Assembly: GCF_001883705.2 (NCBI RefSeq)
Contig: NZ_MDEQ02000011.1
Coordinates: forward strand, 62,001 to 126,000
Length of the DNA: 64,000 nucleotides
Source: Burkholderia catarinensis
GTDB taxonomy: Bacteria > Pseudomonadota > Gammaproteobacteria > Burkholderiales > Burkholderiaceae
Direction of reading: 5' to 3'
How positions within the stretch are numbered: the first letter of the stretch is position 1; each line of letters opens with the position of its first letter. A model generated the notes under the pieces. It ran no database searches. It was not told the origin of the DNA and saw nothing but the letters and a program-made list of their open reading frames with translations. Positions 51,664 through 60,935 of this stretch are shown here, piece after piece. Position numbers and translations under genes: made by a program.

Positions 51664-52800
51664 ATGCCCGCGATGCCACGCCTGCCGATCCGTTTCGCCC
51701 TTGCCGCCAGCCTGTCCACCGTCCTGGCCCTCGCCGCCTGCGGAGGCGACGACGTCGCCGCCGTCGCGCACACGGACGCACAAACGCCGTCCGGCGGCAC
51801 CACGACCACGCCGGCTCCCACGCCGCCCGCCACCGTCACGCCGCAACCGGGCAAGTGGAAAGCCGCCCGCGCGGGCGACCTGATCGACGTGACGCTCGGC
51901 GATCTCCACCCGACGCAAGGTGCGATCGGCTACGACCAGATCTACTACAAGCTCGGCCGCTATGAACTGCAGCCGGACAAGAAATTCGACGACTTCTGCG
52001 CGGACGAAGGGCTCGGCAGCGTCGCATCGAGCGGCTACACGGCCAAGTCGTCGCTGCGCGAACCCGCGAGCTACACATGCGCGACGACCGACGCGAACGC
52101 CCGCGATCGCTCGGTGCTGAACCCCGTCGTGATCGGCCCGAACGGCGCAGCGCTGTACCTGACCGACGGCCACCACGGCCTGTCGACCTACTACGAGACG
52201 CCCGACGGCGGCCCGGCGCTGCACGTGCACGTCGTCGTCAAGGACAACCTCAGCGACTACTCGGGTGACGCGTTCTGGCAGCAGATGCAAAGCCGCGGTT
52301 ATGTGCGCCTCAAGGACGGCGAAGGCAAACCGATCACGACCGCGCAACTGCCGGCCGGGCTCGGCCTGAAACTCGGGATGACGAACGACCGCTACCGGTC
52401 GCTCGTCTATTTCACGCGCGACATCGGCTACAGCAAGCCTGCGCAATCCACCGACTACCTCGAGTTCTACTGGTCCGACTGGCTGCGCGCGCAGCCGGGC
52501 ACGTTCTCGCTCGCCGGCTACGACCTGACGCGCGGCGGTGCGACCGATCCCGATCCGGCGAAGGCCGACACGGGCTACCTGAATGCGGTCTGGAATGCGT
52601 CGACGCGCATGGTCGCGGCCACGGACCCCGTGATCGACGGCAAGACGGGCGCCGACCTCGGGCGCGCCGATGCGATCAATGGCGGGAAGAAATACAACAA
52701 GGGGGAATTCGACAAGCTGCGCCAGCCGATCACGGCCGACAAGCCCGGCAAGATCGCCTACGCGCTCGACTACAAGATGCGCCACGGGTTGCCGCAGTAA
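51664..52800 (+). CDS. Exported lipoprotein with ParB/sulfiredoxin-like domain
   Basis: A 378-residue protein. A signal peptide with lipobox LAAC (Cys near residue 26, followed by GGDD) and a Thr/Pro-rich linker precede a domain resembling the putative ParB-like nuclease family (VTLGDLHPTQGAIGYDQIYYKLGRYE near residues 80-105, and AALYLTDGHHGLSTYYE near 165-180). The LTDGHH segment is the analogue of the ParB/Srx nucleotide-binding turn. A lipid-anchored exported ParB-fold protein is unexpected and its function is unknown. ATG 51664 opens directly on the signal peptide. Confidence 0.78.
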   Translation: MPAMPRLPIRFALAASLSTVLALAACGGDDVAAVAHTDAQTPSGGTTTTPAPTPPATVTPQPGKWKAARAGDLIDVTLGDLHPTQGAIGYDQIYYKLGRYELQPDKKFDDFCADEGLGSVASSGYTAKSSLREPASYTCATTDANARDRSVLNPVVIGPNGAALYLTDGHHGLSTYYETPDGGPALHVHVVVKDNLSDYSGDAFWQQMQSRGYVRLKDGEGKPITTAQLPAGLGLKLGMTNDRYRSLVYFTRDIGYSKPAQSTDYLEFYWSDWLRAQPGTFSLAGYDLTRGGATDPDPAKADTGYLNAVWNASTRMVAATDPVIDGKTGADLGRADAINGGKKYNKGEFDKLRQPITADKPGKIAYALDYKMRHGLPQ

Positions 52801-52854
52801 GCGGCACGCAGGCACGGGAACCCCGGCCGGCGATGCCGGACGGGGCATGCATGC

Positions 52855-53517
52855 TCAGAGCACCTTGCGGTACCCGTCGTCGTCGCTCGCGGCATCGAGA
52901 TGCGACACGTCGGCCCACTGCACGACCTGCGCGCGGCCATTCACGTAATCGACGACGTTGATGCTGGTGTTGAGCAACTGATAGTTGCGCGGCGCCGACA
53001 GTTCGATCCCGTTCGCGAAGCGATACACGCAATCGAGCACGCCACCGTGCGCAACGCACGCGATCCGGCCGCCCGGATGCGCGGCGACGATCGGCTCGAG
53101 CGCATGCAGCACGCGGTGATAGAACGCGCGCTGCGACTCGCCGCCTTCCGGCGCAAAGCCCGGGTCGCGCGTCTGCCAGGCCGCGTACGCGTCCGGAAAC
53201 AGCGCCTCGATCTCGGTGCTGTCGTGCCCCTGGAACGCGCCATACGAGCGTTCGCGCAACCCCTCCCGCAGCAGCAGCGGCAACCCGAGCTCATCGGCAA
53301 AGGGTTGCGCGGTCTGCTGCGCGCGCATCAGGTCGCTCGAATAGACCGCGTCGATCCGCGCACCGTCACGCGCGTCGCGCGCGAGCCGCGCGGCCAGCCG
53401 TTGCGCCTGCGCAAGGCCCGTGTCGGCCAGCGGGATGTCGATATGCCCCTGGATGCGCTTGATGCGGTTCCAGGCCGTCTCGCCATGGCGGATGAAAAGG
53501 ATCTGCGTGGTGGCCAT
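52855..53517 (-). CDS. Histidine phosphatase (phosphoglycerate-mutase-like)
   Basis: A 220-residue member of branch 1 of the histidine phosphatase superfamily. The catalytic RHG motif is LFIRHGETAWN, with the second His in CVAHGGVLDCVYRF and the acid in GLRERSYGAFQGHDS. Relatives include GpmB-type and other phosphatases; cofactor-dependent mutase activity cannot be inferred. It is 23 bp downstream of dtd on the same strand, so tyrS-dtd-phosphatase is a likely transcript. Confidence 0.9.
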   Translation of the reverse strand: MATTQILFIRHGETAWNRIKRIQGHIDIPLADTGLAQAQRLAARLARDARDGARIDAVYSSDLMRAQQTAQPFADELGLPLLLREGLRERSYGAFQGHDSTEIEALFPDAYAAWQTRDPGFAPEGGESQRAFYHRVLHALEPIVAAHPGGRIACVAHGGVLDCVYRFANGIELSAPRNYQLLNTSINVVDYVNGRAQVVQWADVSHLDAASDDDGYRKVL

Positions 53518-53540
53518 CGCGGGGCGTCTCAGGGAAAGAG

Positions 53541-53999
53541 TCAGGGCCGTACTTGCAGCCAGAATGTCACGGGGCCGTCGTTGACGAGCGACACCTGCAT
53601 GTCGGCGCCGAACTCGCCGGTCTCGACGACCGGATGGCGCGCACGCGCGGCCGCGACGAAATAGTCGAACAACCGCGCGCCTTCGTCGGGCGGCGCGGCC
53701 GGCGTGAAGCTCGGGCGCAGCCCGCTGTTGGTATCGGCCGCCAGCGTGAACTGCGACACGAGCAGCAGGCCGCCTGCGCGGCCCGCGCCGTCGATATTCG
53801 ACACGGGGAGGTTCATCTTGCCGGCCGCGTCGCTGAACACGCGGTAGCCGAGCATCTTCGCGAGCAGCTTGTCGGCGGCCGCGTCGGTGTCGCCGCGCTC
53901 CGCGCAGACGAGCGCGAGCAGGCCCGCGCCGATCTCGCCCGTCGTGCGGTCGCCGACGCGCACGTCGGCGCGCTTCACGCGCTGGATCAGCGCGATCAT
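53541..53999 (-). CDS. dtd: D-aminoacyl-tRNA deacylase
   Basis: Removes D-amino acids mischarged onto tRNA. The 152-residue protein starts [17 protein letters not shown] and has the conserved [21 protein letters not shown] and the C-terminal [13 protein letters not shown] with its Gly/Pro pair. It overlaps tyrS by ATGA; the link is sensible because TyrRS is the enzyme best known to mischarge D-amino acids. Confidence 0.96.
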   Translation of the reverse strand: MIALIQRVKRADVRVGDRTTGEIGAGLLALVCAERGDTDAAADKLLAKMLGYRVFSDAAGKMNLPVSNIDGAGRAGGLLLVSQFTLAADTNSGLRPSFTPAAPPDEGARLFDYFVAAARARHPVVETGEFGADMQVSLVNDGPVTFWLQVRP

Positions 54000-55237
54000 G
54001 CGGTCAGCGTGACGCGCGCGAAGCGACGCTTGCCGACCTGCACGACGAACTCGCCGGCCTCGACCTTCAGGCCCTTGTCCGACACGATCGCGCCGTCGAT
54101 CTTCACGCCGCCTTGCTCGATGTTGCGCAGTGCCTCGCTCGTCGACGGCACGAGGCCGGCCTGCTTCAGCAACTGGCCGATCGCCAGCGGTGCGCCGGCA
54201 AGCGTGACCGACGGAATGTCGTCCGGCACGCCGCCCTTCGCGCGGTGGTTGAAGTCCTCGAGCGCACGTTCGGCGTCGGGCTGCGAGTGGAACCGCGCGA
54301 CGATTTCCTGCGCGAGCAGCACCTTGAAGTCGCGCGGGTTGCGGCCGCCTTCGATCTCGCGCTTGAAACCGGCGATTTCGTCCATGCTGCGGAACGACAG
54401 CAGTTCGAAATAACGCCACATCAGCGTGTCCGAGATGCTCATCAGCTTGCCGAACATGTCGGTCGGCTTCTCGCTGATGCCGACGTAGTTGCCCTTCGAC
54501 TTCGACATCTTCTCGACGCCGTCGAGGCCTTCGAGCAGCGGCATCGTCAGGATGCACTGCTGTTCCTGGCCGTACTGCTTCTGCAGTTCGCGGCCGACCA
54601 GCAGGTTGAACTTCTGGTCAGTGCCGCCGAGTTCGAGATCGGCGTTCAGCGCGACCGAATCGTAGCCCTGCATCAGCGGATACAGGAATTCGTGGATCGA
54701 GATCGGCACGCCGCCCTGGAAGCGCTTCGTGAAGTCCTCGCGTTCGAGGATCCGCGCGACCGTGTAGCGCGACGCAAGCTTGATCAGCCCGTCCGCGCCG
54801 AGCGGCATCGACCATTCGCTGTTGTAGCGGATCTCGGTCTTTTCGCGATCGAGCACGAGCGCGGCCTGCTCGAAGTAGGTCTTCGCGTTCGACTCGATCT
54901 GCTCGCGCGTGAGCGGCGGGCGCGTTGCGTTGCGGCCCGACGGATCGCCGATCAGCGACGTGAAATCGCCGATCAGGAAGATGACCGTGTGGCCGAGGTC
55001 CTGAAGCTGGCGCATCTTGTTCAGCACGACCGTATGGCCGATGTGGATGTCGGGCGCGGTCGGGTCGAGGCCGAGCTTGATGCGAAGCGGCGTGCCGGTG
55101 GCCGCGCTGCGCGCGAGCTTCTGCGCGAACTCTTCCTCGATCAGCAACTCGTCGACACCGCGCTTCGTGACGGCGAGCGCATGCCGGACTTCGTCGGTGA
55201 TCGGGAAAACAGGCTTGGAACTGGGTTCGGTGCTCAT
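53996..55237 (-). CDS. tyrS: Tyrosyl-tRNA synthetase
   Basis: Class I synthetase charging tRNA-Tyr. The 413-residue protein has the HIGH motif at residues 65-68 ([13 protein letters not shown]), KMSKS at 243-247 and a C-terminal S4 RNA-binding domain ([21 protein letters not shown]). The start [17 protein letters not shown] was chosen over a longer frame with no conserved sequence. Confidence 0.97.
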   Translation of the reverse strand: MSTEPSSKPVFPITDEVRHALAVTKRGVDELLIEEEFAQKLARSAATGTPLRIKLGLDPTAPDIHIGHTVVLNKMRQLQDLGHTVIFLIGDFTSLIGDPSGRNATRPPLTREQIESNAKTYFEQAALVLDREKTEIRYNSEWSMPLGADGLIKLASRYTVARILEREDFTKRFQGGVPISIHEFLYPLMQGYDSVALNADLELGGTDQKFNLLVGRELQKQYGQEQQCILTMPLLEGLDGVEKMSKSKGNYVGISEKPTDMFGKLMSISDTLMWRYFELLSFRSMDEIAGFKREIEGGRNPRDFKVLLAQEIVARFHSQPDAERALEDFNHRAKGGVPDDIPSVTLAGAPLAIGQLLKQAGLVPSTSEALRNIEQGGVKIDGAIVSDKGLKVEAGEFVVQVGKRRFARVTLTA

Positions 55238-55379
55238 CGGTGCCAGGAAGAATGTCGCAAAAACAGGGATTTTCCCATAACTTGCACGCGCATCGCTTAA
55301 CGACACGTCATGTTGCGCGGATAATCGGGCGCAAGGCGCGCGGCACCGGCCCGCGTCGCACGATCCAGGAGAACCCAAC

Positions 55380-56528
55380 GTGCCGCAACGACATCCGCAA
55401 AACGCCCACCCGGCCGACGGCATCTACTTCGGGCTGATGTCGGGAACCAGCATGGACGGCGTCGACGGCGTCGCCGTGCGTTTCGAGGCCGGCAAGGCGC
55501 CGGTCGTGCTCGCGGAAGCGTTTGTCGGCTTCGCGCAATCGCTGCGCGACGCGCTGTTCGCGCTGCAGCAGCCCGGCGGCGACGAGATCGACCGCGAATC
55601 GCGCGCGGCGAACGCGCTCGTCGCGCGCTATGCGGTGTGCTGTCACGAATTGCAGCGCACGGCCGGGCTGTCGCGCGACGAGATCCGCGCGATCGGCGTG
55701 CATGGCCAGACGGTGCGACATCGCCCCGAGCGCGGCTATACGCGCCAACTCAACAACCCGGCGCTGCTCGCCGAGCTGACCCATGCCGACGTGATCGCCG
55801 ATTTCCGCAGCCGCGACGTCGCCGCGGGCGGCCACGGCGCGCCGCTCGCGCCGGCGTTCCATGCCACGGTGTTCGGCGCGCCGGGCGAGACGCGCGTCGT
55901 CTGCAATCTCGGCGGGATCAGCAACATCACGATCCTGCCCGGCGAGGGCGGCGACGTGCGCGGTTTCGACTGCGGCCCGGCGAATGCGCTGCTCGACGAA
56001 TGGGCAACCCGCCATCTCGGCAAGCCGTATGACGACGGCGGCAAGTTCGCCGCGCGCGGCACCGTACACGCGCCGCTGCTCGACGCGCTGCTCGACGAGC
56101 CGTATTTTGCCGCGCCGCCGCCGAAAAGCACCGGACGCGACCTGTTCAATCCCGCGTGGCTCGACGCGAAGCTCGCCGCGTTCGCACAGGTCGCGCCGGA
56201 GGACGTGCAGGCGACCCTCACGGCGCTCACCGCCGTCTCGGTCGCACGCGAGATCGCAAAACACGCATCGGGCTGCAAGGCCGTCTTCGTATGCGGCGGC
56301 GGCGCACGCAATCCGGTGCTGCTCGACGCGCTCAGGCACGCGCTGCGTGAGGCCGGCGTGCCGGCCACGGTCGATACGACGGCCTCGCTTGGCGTGCCGC
56401 CGCAGCAGGTCGAGGCGCTCGCGTTCGCGTGGCTCGCGTACCGCTTCACCGCGCGCCTGCCCGGCAATCTCGCGACGGTTACCGGTGCGGCCGGCAACCG
56501 CGTGCTCGGCGCACTCTATCCGCGCTGA
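55380..56528 (+). CDS. anmK: Anhydro-N-acetylmuramic acid kinase
   Basis: Phosphorylates 1,6-anhydroMurNAc during peptidoglycan recycling. The 382-residue protein has the ASKHA-fold motifs [15 protein letters not shown] (residues 16-30), [27 protein letters not shown] and [14 protein letters not shown]. The start is GTG 55380 behind AGGAGAACCCAAC; no ATG is better placed. It converges on erpA with a shared terminator. Confidence 0.95.
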   Translation: MPQRHPQNAHPADGIYFGLMSGTSMDGVDGVAVRFEAGKAPVVLAEAFVGFAQSLRDALFALQQPGGDEIDRESRAANALVARYAVCCHELQRTAGLSRDEIRAIGVHGQTVRHRPERGYTRQLNNPALLAELTHADVIADFRSRDVAAGGHGAPLAPAFHATVFGAPGETRVVCNLGGISNITILPGEGGDVRGFDCGPANALLDEWATRHLGKPYDDGGKFAARGTVHAPLLDALLDEPYFAAPPPKSTGRDLFNPAWLDAKLAAFAQVAPEDVQATLTALTAVSVAREIAKHASGCKAVFVCGGGARNPVLLDALRHALREAGVPATVDTTASLGVPPQQVEALAFAWLAYRFTARLPGNLATVTGAAGNRVLGALYPR

Positions 56529-56573
56529 CGCGACGCCTGCCGCGCGACCGGCACCACGTCGCACGCGGGCACG

Positions 56574-56602
56574 AAAAAAACGGGGCATGAAGCCCCGTTT
56601 TT
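56574..56602. terminator. Bidirectional terminator between anmK and erpA
   Basis: AAAACGGGGC - ATGAA - GCCCCGTTTT with flanking A and T runs on the two sides. Confidence 0.9.
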
Positions 56603-56636
56603 CATTCCGGCAAACCGGTGCGGATCTGCCGTGCGC

Positions 56637-57008
56637 TCAGACCGAGAACGACGAGCCGCACCCGCAGGTGGTGGACGCGTTCGGGTTCTTGATCACGAAC
56701 TGGGCGCCGTTGAGGTCGTCCTTGTAGTCGATCTCGGCGCCGACCAGGTACTGGTAGCTCATCGAGTCGATCAGGAGCTGGACGCCGTTCTTGTTCATCA
56801 CGGTGTCGTCCTCGTTGACTTCCTCGTCGAACGTGAAGCCATACTGGAAGCCGGAGCAGCCGCCGCCCTGCACGAACACGCGCAGCTTCAGGTCGGGATT
56901 GCCCTCTTCGTCGATCAGTTGCTTGACCTTGTCGGCCGCGGCGTCGGTGAAGACGAACGGAAGCGGCATTTCGGTCGTGGTTGCTGCGGATTCGGTAACA
57001 GCGTTCAT
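56637..57008 (-). CDS. erpA: Iron-sulfur cluster insertion protein ErpA
   Basis: A-type carrier that delivers Fe-S clusters, for example to isoprenoid-synthesis enzymes. The 123-residue protein has all three cluster cysteines: Cys51 ([10 protein letters not shown]), Cys115 and Cys117 ([11 protein letters not shown]). A 14-residue N-terminal Thr/Ala-rich extension precedes the conserved domain. ATG 57008 has a GGAGAG-type site. Confidence 0.95.
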   Translation of the reverse strand: MNAVTESAATTTEMPLPFVFTDAAADKVKQLIDEEGNPDLKLRVFVQGGGCSGFQYGFTFDEEVNEDDTVMNKNGVQLLIDSMSYQYLVGAEIDYKDDLNGAQFVIKNPNASTTCGCGSSFSV

Positions 57009-57147
57009 TGCGAACTCTCCAGAAAGCTTTAGCCGCTATTGTAGGGCCGATCAGAAGATCGTGCTGAAGTCCATGAAATCAACAGGTTCTTGTCGATTTC
57101 GTCAATCTCGCCCGCACGGGCTGCGCCAGCACGGCCTGGAAGCGGGC

Positions 57148-57183
57148 ATAAAAAAACCGCCAGCGCGAACGCTGGCGGTTTTT
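57148..57183 (-). terminator. Rho-independent terminator of rplM-rpsI
   Basis: AACCGCCAGCG - CGAA - CGCTGGCGGTT with a long A run on the left (U-tract on the minus strand) and T residues on the right. 42 bp after the rpsI stop. Confidence 0.92.
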
Positions 57184-57225
57184 CCGGCGGACGCCGCCCG
57201 AAAGCGGCGAGGCCATGAAGCGGAA

Positions 57226-57618
57226 TTAACGCTTCGAGAACTGCTTGGCGCGGCGTGCCTTGCGCAGACCGACCTTCTTACGCTCGACTTCACGCGCATC
57301 GCGCGTGACGAAGCCTGCGCTCGACAGCGTCGGCTTCAGCGTCGCATCGTAGTCGATCAGTGCACGGGTGATGCCGTGGCGCACTGCACCTGCTTGACCC
57401 GTTTCGCCGCCGCCATTGACGTTGACCTTGATGTCGAACGTCTGGCCGTGGCTCGTGAGTTCCAGCGGTTGACGCACGATCATCAGCGACGTTTCGCGCG
57501 AGAAGTAGTCAGCGATGGGCTTGCCGTTGACGATGATGTCGCCCTTGCCTGCCTTGATGAAGACACGTGCGACTGCGCTCTTGCGGCGGCCCGTACCGTA
57601 GTTCCAGTTACCGATCAT
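57226..57618 (-). CDS. rpsI: 30S ribosomal protein S9
   Basis: A 130-residue ribosomal protein. It starts [20 protein letters not shown], has the conserved [20 protein letters not shown], and ends in the basic tail [12 protein letters not shown] that reaches the P-site tRNA. 11 bp after rplM. Confidence 0.98.
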   Translation of the reverse strand: MIGNWNYGTGRRKSAVARVFIKAGKGDIIVNGKPIADYFSRETSLMIVRQPLELTSHGQTFDIKVNVNGGGETGQAGAVRHGITRALIDYDATLKPTLSSAGFVTRDAREVERKKVGLRKARRAKQFSKR

Positions 57619-57629
57619 GTGGGCTCCCC

Positions 57630-58058
57630 TTAGATCTCGAGCGCCTTCGGCTGTTGCGCCGAATGCGGATGCGTAGCTTCAGCGTAGACCTTCAGCTTCT
57701 TGATCATTGCGTAGCCGAGCGGGCCCTTCGGCAGCATGCCCTTGACCGCCTTCTCGAGCGCGCGGCCCGGGAAGCGTTCCTGCATCTTGCCGAACGTCGT
57801 TTCATAGATACCGCCCGGGTAGCCCGAGTGACGGTAGTACTTCTTGTCGAGAGTCTTGTTGCCCGTGACCTTCAACTTGCTTGCGTTGACGATGATGATG
57901 AAATCACCGGTGTCGACGTGCGGGGTGAACTCAGGCTTGTGCTTGCCGCGCAGACGGCGTGCCACTTCGCTGGCAACACGGCCGAGAACCTTATCCGTCG
58001 CGTCAATCACGTACCATTCGCGCGTCACCTCATGGGCTTTTGCGGAAAACGTCTTCAT
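57630..58058 (-). CDS. rplM: 50S ribosomal protein L13
   Basis: A 142-residue ribosomal protein, starting [20 protein letters not shown] and containing [20 protein letters not shown]. The frame extends upstream to 58160, but family members start at this ATG. It is preceded by a leader of about 115 nt from the promoter at 58180-58209; L13 autocontrols its operon in E. coli, so the leader may matter. Confidence 0.97.
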   Translation of the reverse strand: MKTFSAKAHEVTREWYVIDATDKVLGRVASEVARRLRGKHKPEFTPHVDTGDFIIIVNASKLKVTGNKTLDKKYYRHSGYPGGIYETTFGKMQERFPGRALEKAVKGMLPKGPLGYAMIKKLKVYAEATHPHSAQQPKALEI

Positions 58059-58179
58059 GATCGATCCAAAAAAATTGCTTTGCCCGATGTGTTCGTCCTG
58101 CTTGTCTGTGTGCGCTTCGAGGCGCGGTGCAGGCTCTCCCTGTTCTTTTTCCGTGGGCATGATTGCGGAAAAGCCCTGA

Positions 58180-58209
58180 ATTATAAAGGAAATACGGCAA
58201 CACGGTCAA
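58180..58209 (-). promoter_or_regulatory. Sigma-70 promoter of rplM-rpsI
   Basis: On the minus strand TTGACC (58209-58204), an 18-bp spacer and a perfect TATAAT (58185-58180). The predicted transcript starts near 58173 and has a leader of about 115 nt before rplM. The rest of the 311-bp gap 58059-58369 shows no gene. Confidence 0.8.
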
Positions 58210-58369
58210 AGGGAATCCACGTCCCGTGTCCGCGGCGGCCGAAATGGGCCAAAATCCGGTCGTGCCCCGACAAGCCAGGCGAACCGAGCGCCGGGAGAGG
58301 CATCCATCGACGCGCGGCACATGACCTTGCCGCGCCAGACCGGCCGAACACGGAAAACAACAAACAAGC

Positions 58370-58675
58370 ATGATGAAACAACGACTTACCCCCCTCCTCG
58401 CGGCCGCGTTGCTGGCCGCCGCGGCGCCCGCCGTCGCCGCCCAAGCCGATTGCGAAGCCAAGCTCGACGCGCTCGATGCGCGCATTGCCGAAGCCCGGAC
58501 CGCCCGTGCCGGGGATCGCGTCGCCCGCCTGCGTGCGGTACGCGAACGCGTGCGCCACTTCTGCGCACACGGCCACGGCCATGCGTCGGCCACCCGTGCG
58601 CCGGCACCTGACGCCCGCTCGCCCGGCACGCCGCCCGGCGCGGCATCGCAGCCGGCCGCACGACAGCCCGCGTGA
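58370..58675 (+). CDS. Small exported protein, resembling DUF1090
   Basis: A 101-residue protein. The signal peptide MMKQRLTPLLAAALLAAAAP ends near AVAAQA. The mature part has Cys 28 and Cys 65 bracketing a charged helix (KLDALDARIAEARTARAGDR...RLRAVRERVRHFC), a pattern like the DUF1090 (YqjC) family, then a Pro/Ala/Ser tail. No good Shine-Dalgarno is seen before the tandem ATGs at 58370/58373, so expression is less certain. Confidence 0.6.
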   Translation: MMKQRLTPLLAAALLAAAAPAVAAQADCEAKLDALDARIAEARTARAGDRVARLRAVRERVRHFCAHGHGHASATRAPAPDARSPGTPPGAASQPAARQPA

Positions 58676-58720
58676 CGATGTCGGGGCGCGCAAACCGTGC
58701 GCCGATGTTTGCATGGGACG

Positions 58721-58812
58721 AAAAAAAGCCCGAACGGCTGGTTCGGGCTTAATCCACCTTAGGAGGAGGGTGGAGGAGACATTCGGAGGTTGCCGCAGCG
58801 CGACAACCAATG
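58721..58812 (-). ncRNA. Candidate small RNA with CU-rich anti-Shine-Dalgarno stretch
   Basis: A complete transcription unit of about 92 nt with no open frame. A near-consensus promoter lies upstream (TTGTGA, 17 bp, TATAAT at 58847-58819), which puts the start near 58812. The RNA ends in a perfect Rho-independent terminator, AAGCCCGAAC - 5-nt loop - GTTCGGGCTT followed by U residues (58750-58721). Its middle (58780-58762) reads GUCUCCUCCACCCUCCUCC, complementary to ribosome-binding sites. CU-rich trans-acting sRNAs of this style are known in Burkholderia; I cannot say whether this is a named one. Confidence 0.72.
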
Positions 58813-58818
58813 AGGCTC

Positions 58819-58847
58819 ATTATACGAACGCGTCGCCGACATCACAA
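58819..58847 (-). promoter_or_regulatory. Strong sigma-70 promoter of the candidate sRNA
   Basis: Minus strand TTGTGA (58847-58842), exact 17-bp spacer, perfect TATAAT (58824-58819). The region to the right (58850-59138) is unusually AT-rich for this genome and holds no gene before osmC; a TACAAT box near 59094 may drive the OsmC gene. Confidence 0.8.
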
Positions 58848-59138
58848 GAAAATCTGCATTACGAAATCGAACACCACGATACGAAATTTCACGAAACCAA
58901 GCGGCTTGATTGATTTTCCCCTTTCACATCAATTACTTGACGCCATCACGCGCGATCGAAAACCGAGCCAATCTAGAGTAAAACCCCTAAAAACAGCAGG
59001 GAAATTACCGTTCGCCACGCTGCCGCGCGCCGCTCGCACGGATCCGGCATTGCACGTCGTGCAGCGCATCAGCCGACCGTTGTGCAGCGGGCTACAATGC
59101 CGGATCGAATCCGAATCAGGCAACGCTGGAGTGCAAGC

Positions 59139-59561
59139 ATGGAATGCAAAGTAAGCTGGATGGGTCAGGACGGCATGGCGTTTTCCGCCGAGACCGGCAG
59201 CGGGCATCTCGTCACGATGGATGGCGCGCCCGAAGGCGGCGGCCACAACCTCGCGCCGCGCCCGATGGAAATGGTGCTGCTCGGCACCGGCGGTTGCACC
59301 GCCTATGACGTCGTGCTGATCCTGAAGAAGAGCCGCCAGGAAGTCACCGGCTGCTCGGTCACGCTGAAAGCCGAGCGCGCGAGCGAAGACCCGAAGGTAT
59401 TCACGAAGGTGCACTTCCACTTCACCGTCACCGGCCGCAACCTGAACCCGGCCACGGTCGAGCGCGCGATCAATCTGTCGCACGACAAGTATTGCTCCGC
59501 GTCGATCATGATCGCGAAGACGGCCGAACTCACGCATTCGTTCGACATCGTCGCCGCCTGA
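59139..59561 (+). CDS. OsmC family peroxidase-like protein
   Basis: A 140-residue OsmC/Ohr-fold protein of the YhfA type. The two reactive cysteines are visible: one in LLGTGGCTAYDVV and one in SHDKYCSASIMI. Relatives detoxify organic hydroperoxides with thiols. ATG 59139 opens the conserved MECKVSWMGQDGMAFSAET; an upstream in-frame ATG at 59082 was rejected. Convergent with rnpB and shares its terminator. Confidence 0.9.
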   Translation: MECKVSWMGQDGMAFSAETGSGHLVTMDGAPEGGGHNLAPRPMEMVLLGTGGCTAYDVVLILKKSRQEVTGCSVTLKAERASEDPKVFTKVHFHFTVTGRNLNPATVERAINLSHDKYCSASIMIAKTAELTHSFDIVAA

Positions 59562-59581
59562 ACGCGCGGCGAGCGCGCATG

Positions 59582-59622
59582 AAAAAAAGGGCCGGCGCTC
59601 CGCAAGGAGACGCCGGCCCTTT
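59582..59622. terminator. Terminator shared by rnpB (minus) and osmC (plus)
   Basis: AAAGGGCCGGCG (59586-59597) pairs with CGCCGGCCCTTT (59611-59622), with a smaller inner stem. Seven A residues to the left give a U-tract for the minus-strand rnpB transcript. Confidence 0.88.
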
Positions 59623-59636
59623 CGCATTCGAACGGC

Positions 59637-60044
<408 letters not shown>

Positions 60045-60053
60045 GCGACGCGC

Positions 60054-60082
60054 ATTCTAGCACTGCGCGCCGCCGCCGGCAG
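60054..60082 (-). promoter_or_regulatory. rnpB promoter overlapping the stop codon of the upstream gene
   Basis: Minus strand CTGCCG (60082-60077), 17-bp spacer, TAGAAT (60059-60054), about 9 nt before the rnpB 5' end. The first three bases of TAGAAT are the TAG stop of the DUF3025 gene, so the -35 and spacer lie in its coding sequence. The -35 is a weak match. Confidence 0.65.
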
Positions 60083-60935
60083 CACGCGAGCGGCGGCCGC
60101 TGCGAAATACGGCCGGATCGTCGTAGAACGCGGCATCGTTATTCGCATCGCACCAGCCCGGCACGCCGAGCACCGGAAGCGGCGCGAAATCGCGGCTCGT
60201 CAGCTCGCGGGTCGCAAGTTCGGCGGCGACACGCGCGTCGACCTGCGCGATGCGCCTCGCGTCGGTCCACGAAAAATAGTCGGCGCTCACTTCGACGATC
60301 CACGTGTGCGCGGTGCAGGCCTTGTAAGGCGCGACGAGCTGCTCGAGCAGCGCATGGCCGACGAGCCGCACTTCGCAGCGCGTGCCCCACGCATCGCGCG
60401 CGGCGACCAGCAGCCGCGGCCAGTCGAAGCCGCGCAGCGCATCGGCGAGCGTGCGGTCGGCCGTGACGAACAGCGCGGCGTTCTCGTCGAACAGCGTGAG
60501 CGCATCGCGCAGCGTGCCGCGCACGGGCCCGACGCCGCCCGCCGCGGCGATCGCGGCGGCCTGGCGCGCGTTCAACGCAGCCTTGATGCGCGGATACGCG
60601 AACCAGACGAGCGCATTGAAGAAGTCATGGAGATTGTGCCGGGTCGGCACGCCACCGGTGTCGGCGATATGGGTCTCGTACGCGACGCCGCGCGGCAGTT
60701 CGGCCTGCGGCGCGAATCGCAACGGCCTGCCGCGACCGCTGACGCGCCCGCCGTCGCGCAACGCGCCGTTCAGCGCGTCGAGCAGTGCGGCATCGCCTGC
60801 TTGAGCAGCCGCCTGCGCGGCCCTGCCCGGCTCCGCGTAATGCGCAAGCCACGGCGCGGACCAGTCGATCCGCGCGAAATCCGCCGCCCCGCTGCCGGCC
60901 GCATGGCCGGCTTCGCGCGGCGGCGCGTCGCTCAC
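60057..60935 (-). CDS. DUF3025 domain-containing protein
   Basis: A 292-residue protein of unknown function matching DUF3025. The best-preserved segments are [26 protein letters not shown] (about residues 92-117) and [24 protein letters not shown]. It has no signal peptide or membrane helix. The start is GTG 60935, which overlaps the pyrC stop (GTGA), so it is translationally coupled to pyrC. The rnpB gene begins 12 bp after its stop. Confidence 0.82.
   Translation of the reverse strand: MSDAPPREAGHAAGSGAADFARIDWSAPWLAHYAEPGRAAQAAAQAGDAALLDALNGALRDGGRVSGRGRPLRFAPQAELPRGVAYETHIADTGGVPTRHNLHDFFNALVWFAYPRIKAALNARQAAAIAAAGGVGPVRGTLRDALTLFDENAALFVTADRTLADALRGFDWPRLLVAARDAWGTRCEVRLVGHALLEQLVAPYKACTAHTWIVEVSADYFSWTDARRIAQVDARVAAELATRELTSRDFAPLPVLGVPGWCDANNDAAFYDDPAVFRSGRRSRAAGGGAQC

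Noticed and set aside
52822-52846. An imperfect hairpin between the ParB-like lipoprotein and the convergent phosphatase gene
   Set aside because: The stem is interrupted and has no T-tract on either strand; too weak to call a terminator.
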